DNA from: Acidobacteriota bacterium
Lineage (GTDB): Bacteria > Acidobacteriota > Terriglobia > Terriglobales > Acidobacteriaceae
Assembly: GCA_003224835.1 (NCBI GenBank)
Contig: QHZX01000308.1
Location: forward strand, 1 to 10,479
Direction of reading: 5' to 3'
Length of the DNA: 10,479 bases
The position numbers and the translations under genes are program-made. How positions within the stretch are numbered: the stretch's first letter is position 1; each line of letters opens with the position of its first letter. The notes under the pieces are model-generated. The model had not been told where the DNA came from. It ran no database searches and saw only the letters and a program-made list of their open reading frames with translations. This document shows, piece after piece, positions 7,335 through 10,479 of this stretch.

Positions 7335-7413
7335 GTCATCGGCTGTCGGTCTTCGGTCGTCAGCCAAGCCCAATGCTGCTGACTGCCGACGACCAAAGAC
7401 CGACGACGCAGTT
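7335..7413. repeat. Heptamer-periodic inverted repeat (hairpin) between lptB and rpoN
   Basis: Bases 7345-7361 and 7388-7404 are reverse complements over 17 positions with one mismatch (C7354 against A7395), leaving a 26-base loop. Each arm is made of degenerate 7-base units in register: GTCATCG at 7335, GCTGTCG at 7342, GTCTTCG at 7349 and GTCGTCA at 7356 on the left; CTGACTG at 7379, CCGACGA at 7386, CCAAAGA at 7393 and CCGACGA at 7400 on the right. No run of T follows, so it is not a standard intrinsic terminator. It ends 15 bases before the rpoN start and could affect rpoN translation or the stability of the lptB end of the transcript. Confidence 0.75.
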
Positions 7414-7419
7414 AACTTT

Positions 7420-9177
7420 ATGGTGCTTCTCCAGCCAAAGCTGCACTTAAAAGTTTCGCAGAGGCAGATCCTCACACCTGGCTTGGTGCAGATGGTCAGC
7501 GTCCTGGCGCTCAACAAACTTGAGCTGAAGGACATGATCACCGCCGAGATGGTTGAGAATCCTGTGCTCGAGGAACTCGAAGATGCTGTGCCACTCATTG
7601 ATGATGTTGGCCGCCGAGAGGAAGAGCGAGACAGGGCTTCCGCAACCGAAGAGGCCCCAGTCCCTACTCCAGACAAAAAAGATCCATTCGAAGAAATTGA
7701 TTTTGGTTCGTTCTTTAAGGATTACCTCGATCCCGGCTTCCGTAGTCCGGGGGATTTTGAAGAAATCGAGCGCCCCTCCTTTGAAAATTTTCTTTCCAAG
7801 CCCAGCACGCTGACGGACCATTTGGTTTGGCAACTCGGTTCCATATCCATGCGTCCTGCGGTTCGCGAAGCTGCCGACGCGATTATCGGCAACCTGAACG
7901 AGGACGGATATCTCATCGCCAGCGATGAGGAGTTGCTCGGAATTGTTCCGGCGGCACCACCCGAAATCGACGCGGCGAAATCTGAGAGCGTGGTGAAAGA
8001 GGCCGCGGCCCTGGGCCTTGATGCGGCTTTGATGGATTCAACTAGGGAAGAGGCAGCTACTCCAGCTCCTGATACTTGGAGCGGCGCAGCGGTCTCTGAT
8101 AATTCCCAGCACGCTTCGAGCACGAGCTCCGCTGCTGCAACTGCGCCCGCGCCTGTGCCGGTCAGTGCCAATACGACTGCTCCGCCTCCAAAAAAGGGAT
8201 CAAGCCCGGTTCCACAAGTGCGGTTTAATCAGGAAGATCTTCGGGAAGCGATTGAAATTGTCCGGCAGTTGGATCCGCCGGGTGTGGCCTGCCGCGACCT
8301 CCGCGAATGCCTGCTTTGCCAATTGCATTTTCACCAGACGCAGCTTGAAAAAAATGGGAATGGCGCAGCCCAGGCGGTCAATGATGCGATTGCGCTTGTC
8401 GACCAGCATCTGCGCGCCTTACAAAACAAGCAATACAAGGAAATTTCCCGCGCCATCAACCGGCCGGTAGAGGCCGTGCAGGCCGCCCTGGGGTACATTC
8501 GCACACTCGATCCGCGACCTGGCCTGCGCTACAACATTGTGCAGCCGCGCCTGATTGAGCCTGATGTCGCTTTTGTGAAGCATGGCGACGAGTGGCTGGT
8601 CATGATGAACGACGACGATGTGCCCACGCTGCGATTGAATCCGGCATATCGCAAATTGCTGACTCGCGATGGCAACGACCGCGACACGCGCAATTACGTC
8701 AAAGAGCGCTTTAAGAGCGCCATTCAGCTGATCAAAAACATCGAACAGCGCAAGCAGACCATTTTGAAAGTTTGTTATTCGATTGTGCTCCGGCAACGAG
8801 ATTTCCTCGAAAGAGGTATCGACGAGCTCAAGCCGATGATGATCAAGGAAGTGGCGGAAGAAATTGGCGTCCATCCTTCCACCGTGAGCCGCGCGGTGGC
8901 CAGCAAATACGCGCACACTCCTCAAGGCGTTTTCGAGCTACGTTACTTCTTCAGTGAAAGCGTCAACGGGCCTGAGGGCGGGAATACATCGCTGCTCATC
9001 CTGAAACGTCGAGTCAAGAAACTTATTGAAGATGAGGATCCCAGCAAACCGCTTACCGACGAACAGATCACCCGCATTCTGCAGTCTCAAGGCATTCAGG
9101 TAACTCGCCGCACCGTTGCCAAGTACCGCGAAGACATGAAAATTCCCAGTACTCACCAGAGAAGAGTTAAGAAATAA
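7420..9177 (+). CDS. rpoN: RNA polymerase sigma-54 factor
   Basis: A 585-residue sigma-54, longer than the usual ~480-500. It directs RNA polymerase to -24/-12 promoters that need an enhancer-binding ATPase. The N-terminal activator-contact region LHLKVSQRQILTPGL (8-22) is followed by an acidic stretch (about 49-125). The core-binding domain starts with LTDHLVWQLG (131) and resumes at EIVRQLDPPGVACRDLRECL (279). Between them, about residues 172-268, lies an Ala/Pro/Ser-rich low-complexity insertion. The C-terminal half is standard: a helix-turn-helix region KEVAEEIGVHPSTVSRAV (476-493) and the RpoN box TRRTVAKYRE (562-571), with Thr where Ala is usual. Its place after lptB matches the lptA-lptB-rpoN-hpf order known in Proteobacteria. 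The ATG fits the family N-terminus but has no visible Shine-Dalgarno. Confidence 0.96.
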   Translation: MVLLQPKLHLKVSQRQILTPGLVQMVSVLALNKLELKDMITAEMVENPVLEELEDAVPLIDDVGRREEERDRASATEEAPVPTPDKKDPFEEIDFGSFFKDYLDPGFRSPGDFEEIERPSFENFLSKPSTLTDHLVWQLGSISMRPAVREAADAIIGNLNEDGYLIASDEELLGIVPAAPPEIDAAKSESVVKEAAALGLDAALMDSTREEAATPAPDTWSGAAVSDNSQHASSTSSAAATAPAPVPVSANTTAPPPKKGSSPVPQVRFNQEDLREAIEIVRQLDPPGVACRDLRECLLCQLHFHQTQLEKNGNGAAQAVNDAIALVDQHLRALQNKQYKEISRAINRPVEAVQAALGYIRTLDPRPGLRYNIVQPRLIEPDVAFVKHGDEWLVMMNDDDVPTLRLNPAYRKLLTRDGNDRDTRNYVKERFKSAIQLIKNIEQRKQTILKVCYSIVLRQRDFLERGIDELKPMMIKEVAEEIGVHPSTVSRAVASKYAHTPQGVFELRYFFSESVNGPEGGNTSLLILKRRVKKLIEDEDPSKPLTDEQITRILQSQGIQVTRRTVAKYREDMKIPSTHQRRVKK

Positions 9178-9351
9178 GTAAGAAGTAAGATTTCAGAATG
9201 CAGAAGTAAAATCGCAGAATTCAGAATGCAGAATTCAGATTTGAAAGCATCTGGTCCTGTGTTCTTCAGTGTTTTTAAATCTTCTATCTTCAATCTACAA
9301 TCTGAACTGGTTCCATTCTGCATTCTGACCTCTAACTTCTGACTTCGATTA
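9177..9351. repeat. Inverted arrays of degenerate heptamers between rpoN and hpf
   Basis: The left array runs 9177-9239 as nine 7-base units in one register: AGTAAGA at 9177 and 9184, TTTCAGA at 9191, ATGCAGA at 9198 and 9226, AGTAAAA at 9205, TCGCAGA at 9212, ATTCAGA at 9219 and 9233 (consensus NNNCAGA). The right array runs 9280-9351 with units starting TCT, including TCTGAAC at 9301, TCTGCAT at 9317, TCTGACC at 9324, TCTAACT at 9331 and TCTGACT at 9338, with one 2-base register slip before 9317. The 14-mer TTCAGAATGCAGAA occurs at 9192 and 9220, and 13 of its bases recur inverted at 9316-9328. The arrays can pair over much of their length. The region is AT-rich and holds no gene I recognise. 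Confidence 0.88.
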
Positions 9352-9362
9352 TCGGAGTATCC

Positions 9363-9953
9363 ATGAGCGTGGAATACACGGGCAGGCATTATGAAGTTAC
9401 GGCTGCTGATCGCAGAGAAGTTGAATCCGGCTTAAGCAAGATCAAGAAAATTCTACGAGGCAATTTTGACAGCAAGGTGGTTCTTGCAGTTGAGAAGCAC
9501 CGGCACAAAGCTGAAATTACTATCAATTCCCGAGTCGGCCCGCTGGTTGCGTTGTCCCAAGCCAAAGACATGCGAGCGGCCATTGGCAATGCCTTGGAAC
9601 ACCTGGAAAAGCAAGCGCTCAAAAACAAGACCCGCATCATCACAAAAAAGCGACGCAATCACACAGCCAGGGATCTCGAAGCCGCACTACCGGAAGAAAA
9701 AGTTGCTGCGGCCGCAGTGTCTTCAACAGTATCGATCGTGGTTCACAAATTTCCGGCATTCGAGAAATCCACAGACGTTCATCTGCTCCGTTCGGACGAT
9801 GCCGTCGCGCTCCGTCCCATGACTCTCGAAGAAGCAATCAAAGAGGCCCATTTTCGCGACCGTGACGTTTTTGTCTTCCGTGATCCTAAAGGCAAGCTGA
9901 TGATTCTCCACCGCACCCGCGACGGCAAAATGGAGCTGATCGAGGCCCCTTAA
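9363..9953 (+). CDS. hpf: Ribosome hibernation promoting factor, long form
   Basis: A 196-residue ribosome-associated factor of the long HPF type. The N-terminal domain (about 1-100) has the beta-alpha-beta-beta-beta-alpha pattern of the HPF/RaiA (YfiA) family, with the start VEYTGRHYEVTAADRREVE and the basic tail KNKTRIITKKRRNH that lies near the decoding centre in homologues. A variable linker (about 101-145) is followed by a C-terminal dimerisation domain with RPMTLEEAIKEAHFRDRDVFVFRDPKGK (151-178) and a final DGKMELIEAP. Long HPF joins two 70S ribosomes into inactive 100S dimers during slow growth. GGAG at 9354-9357, five bases before the ATG, supports the start. It follows rpoN as in many Gram-negative genomes, but no ptsN or hprK follows. 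Confidence 0.95.
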   Translation: MSVEYTGRHYEVTAADRREVESGLSKIKKILRGNFDSKVVLAVEKHRHKAEITINSRVGPLVALSQAKDMRAAIGNALEHLEKQALKNKTRIITKKRRNHTARDLEAALPEEKVAAAAVSSTVSIVVHKFPAFEKSTDVHLLRSDDAVALRPMTLEEAIKEAHFRDRDVFVFRDPKGKLMILHRTRDGKMELIEAP

Positions 9954-9994
9954 AGATTGTTGTGTTGTTGAACTCCGGATCGCGAGTTCATTCT

Positions 9995-10011
9995 GGCGCA
10001 AAATCCGCGCC
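9995..10011. other. Small GC-rich hairpin after hpf
   Basis: GGCGC at 9995-9999 and GCGCC at 10007-10011 form a 5-base-pair stem with a 7-base loop in the short gap after hpf. There is no T-run after it, so a terminator role is weak. It may be chance in GC-rich DNA. Confidence 0.25.
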
Positions 10012-10030
10012 CTGCGGTACTCTGGGACAA

Positions 10031-10479
10031 GTGCAAACGGCAATTCCTCACAGAAGCAATTCCGCGACTTGCGGTTTCGTTGAACCCTCACCAAAACGGC
10101 CGTTTCACCAATCCATTCTTTTCATCGTTCTTGTGGCTTTTGCGCTAAGGCTCGCAGTGATTGTTATCGGCCACACCTACCGCATCAATCCGTTGCGCGA
10201 TCATTTTCAGTTCGGCTGGGAAATGGGACGAATCGCTCGCTCCATCATCCATGGGCAGGGCTTCAGTTCTCCGACCGATCTGAACACCGGGCCCACGGCT
10301 TGGGCTGCACCGGTTTATCCCTATGTCATTGCGGGTGTGTTTAAGGTTTTTGGCTTATACACTCGGGCGTCGGCGTTTGCGATGCTGGTGTTCAACAGTC
10401 TTTTTGCGTCGCTTACGTGTTGGACGATTTACCTGGCTGCTAGCCGCATTTACAACGAGCGTGTCGGCCGCGCCGCTGC
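10031..10479 (+). CDS. GT39/ArnT-like membrane glycosyltransferase (partial, 5' part)
   Basis: An open frame runs from a GTG at 10031 off the window end (about 149 residues seen). After a polar N-terminus there is a membrane segment at about residues 28-48, then a loop with RDHFQFGWEMGRIARSIIHG (56-75), TAWAAPVYPYVIAGVF (89-104), and another hydrophobic stretch near 112-137. A first membrane helix followed by an acidic residue-bearing loop, a Gly-rich GQGFSSP segment and a P-x-Y-P motif is the layout of GT-C glycosyltransferases of the GT39/PMT and ArnT groups. These move sugars from polyprenyl-phosphate donors to lipids or proteins on the outer face of the membrane. The start is uncertain: the frame is open back to the hpf end, with GTG at 9962 and TTG at 9965 and 9968 also possible, and a weak GGGA precedes 10031. 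The sugar acceptor cannot be judged. Confidence 0.75.
   Translation, partial: MQTAIPHRSNSATCGFVEPSPKRPFHQSILFIVLVAFALRLAVIVIGHTYRINPLRDHFQFGWEMGRIARSIIHGQGFSSPTDLNTGPTAWAAPVYPYVIAGVFKVFGLYTRASAFAMLVFNSLFASLTCWTIYLAASRIYNERVGRAA

Noticed and set aside
7345..7404. An intrinsic terminator between lptB and rpoN.
   Set aside because: The stem is strong but the loop is 26 bases and there is no T-run after either arm. Attenuation or transcript stabilisation stays possible.
9177..9351. A CRISPR array.
   Set aside because: The units are 7 bases, contiguous and degenerate, with no unique spacers and with opposed orientations, so it is not a CRISPR.
1..10479. tRNA, rRNA or insertion sequence in the window.
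   Set aside because: No tRNA-like cloverleaf, rRNA segment, transposase frame or terminal repeats with target duplication were seen. Nearly all of the window is occupied by conserved genes.

Overview
The window looks like chromosomal DNA of a Gram-negative bacterium, most probably an Acidobacteriota (Terriglobia-like). This is inferred from four things: a very long LptC/LptA-type export protein, the order lptC/A - lptB - rpoN - hpf, a long-form ribosome hibernation factor, and heptamer-periodic repeats in the gaps between genes. I ran no database search, so the taxon is an inference. I see no rRNA, tRNA, CRISPR array, transposase or phage gene.

Minus strand, read from about 4179 down to 1: a probable lipid-metabolism operon. 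In transcription order it holds an enoyl-CoA hydratase/isomerase (4179-3376), a discrete acyl carrier protein (3333-3091), an AMP-forming acyl ligase (2949-1357), a diacylglycerol-kinase-family lipid kinase (1360-452, overlapping the ligase by 4 bases), a membrane-anchored thioredoxin-like protein (439-20), and the first codons of a further gene that overlaps its stop. Ligase, carrier, crotonase and lipid kinase together suggest activation, carriage, modification and phosphorylation of an acyl chain or lipid. The product cannot be read from sequence. The ligase appears to lack part of its N-terminal domain.

Plus strand, 4280-9953: an envelope and regulatory block. A 773-residue protein with an LptC-like anchored N-terminus and several LptA/OstA-like segments is followed directly by lptB, the ATPase of the lipopolysaccharide exporter. 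Then come rpoN (sigma-54, with a large low-complexity insertion) and hpf (long hibernation promoting factor). A partial multi-membrane glycosyltransferase of GT39/ArnT type starts near 10031 and runs off the window. The two blocks diverge from a gap of about 100 bases (4180-4279).

The most unusual signal is in three gaps between genes: ACP-ligase (2950-3090), lptB-rpoN (7331-7419) and rpoN-hpf (9178-9362). Each holds an inverted repeat, and in the last two the arms are built from degenerate 7-base units kept in register, with a different heptamer family in each gap. The rpoN-hpf gap is the clearest: nine units in register on the left, and complementary units on the right.
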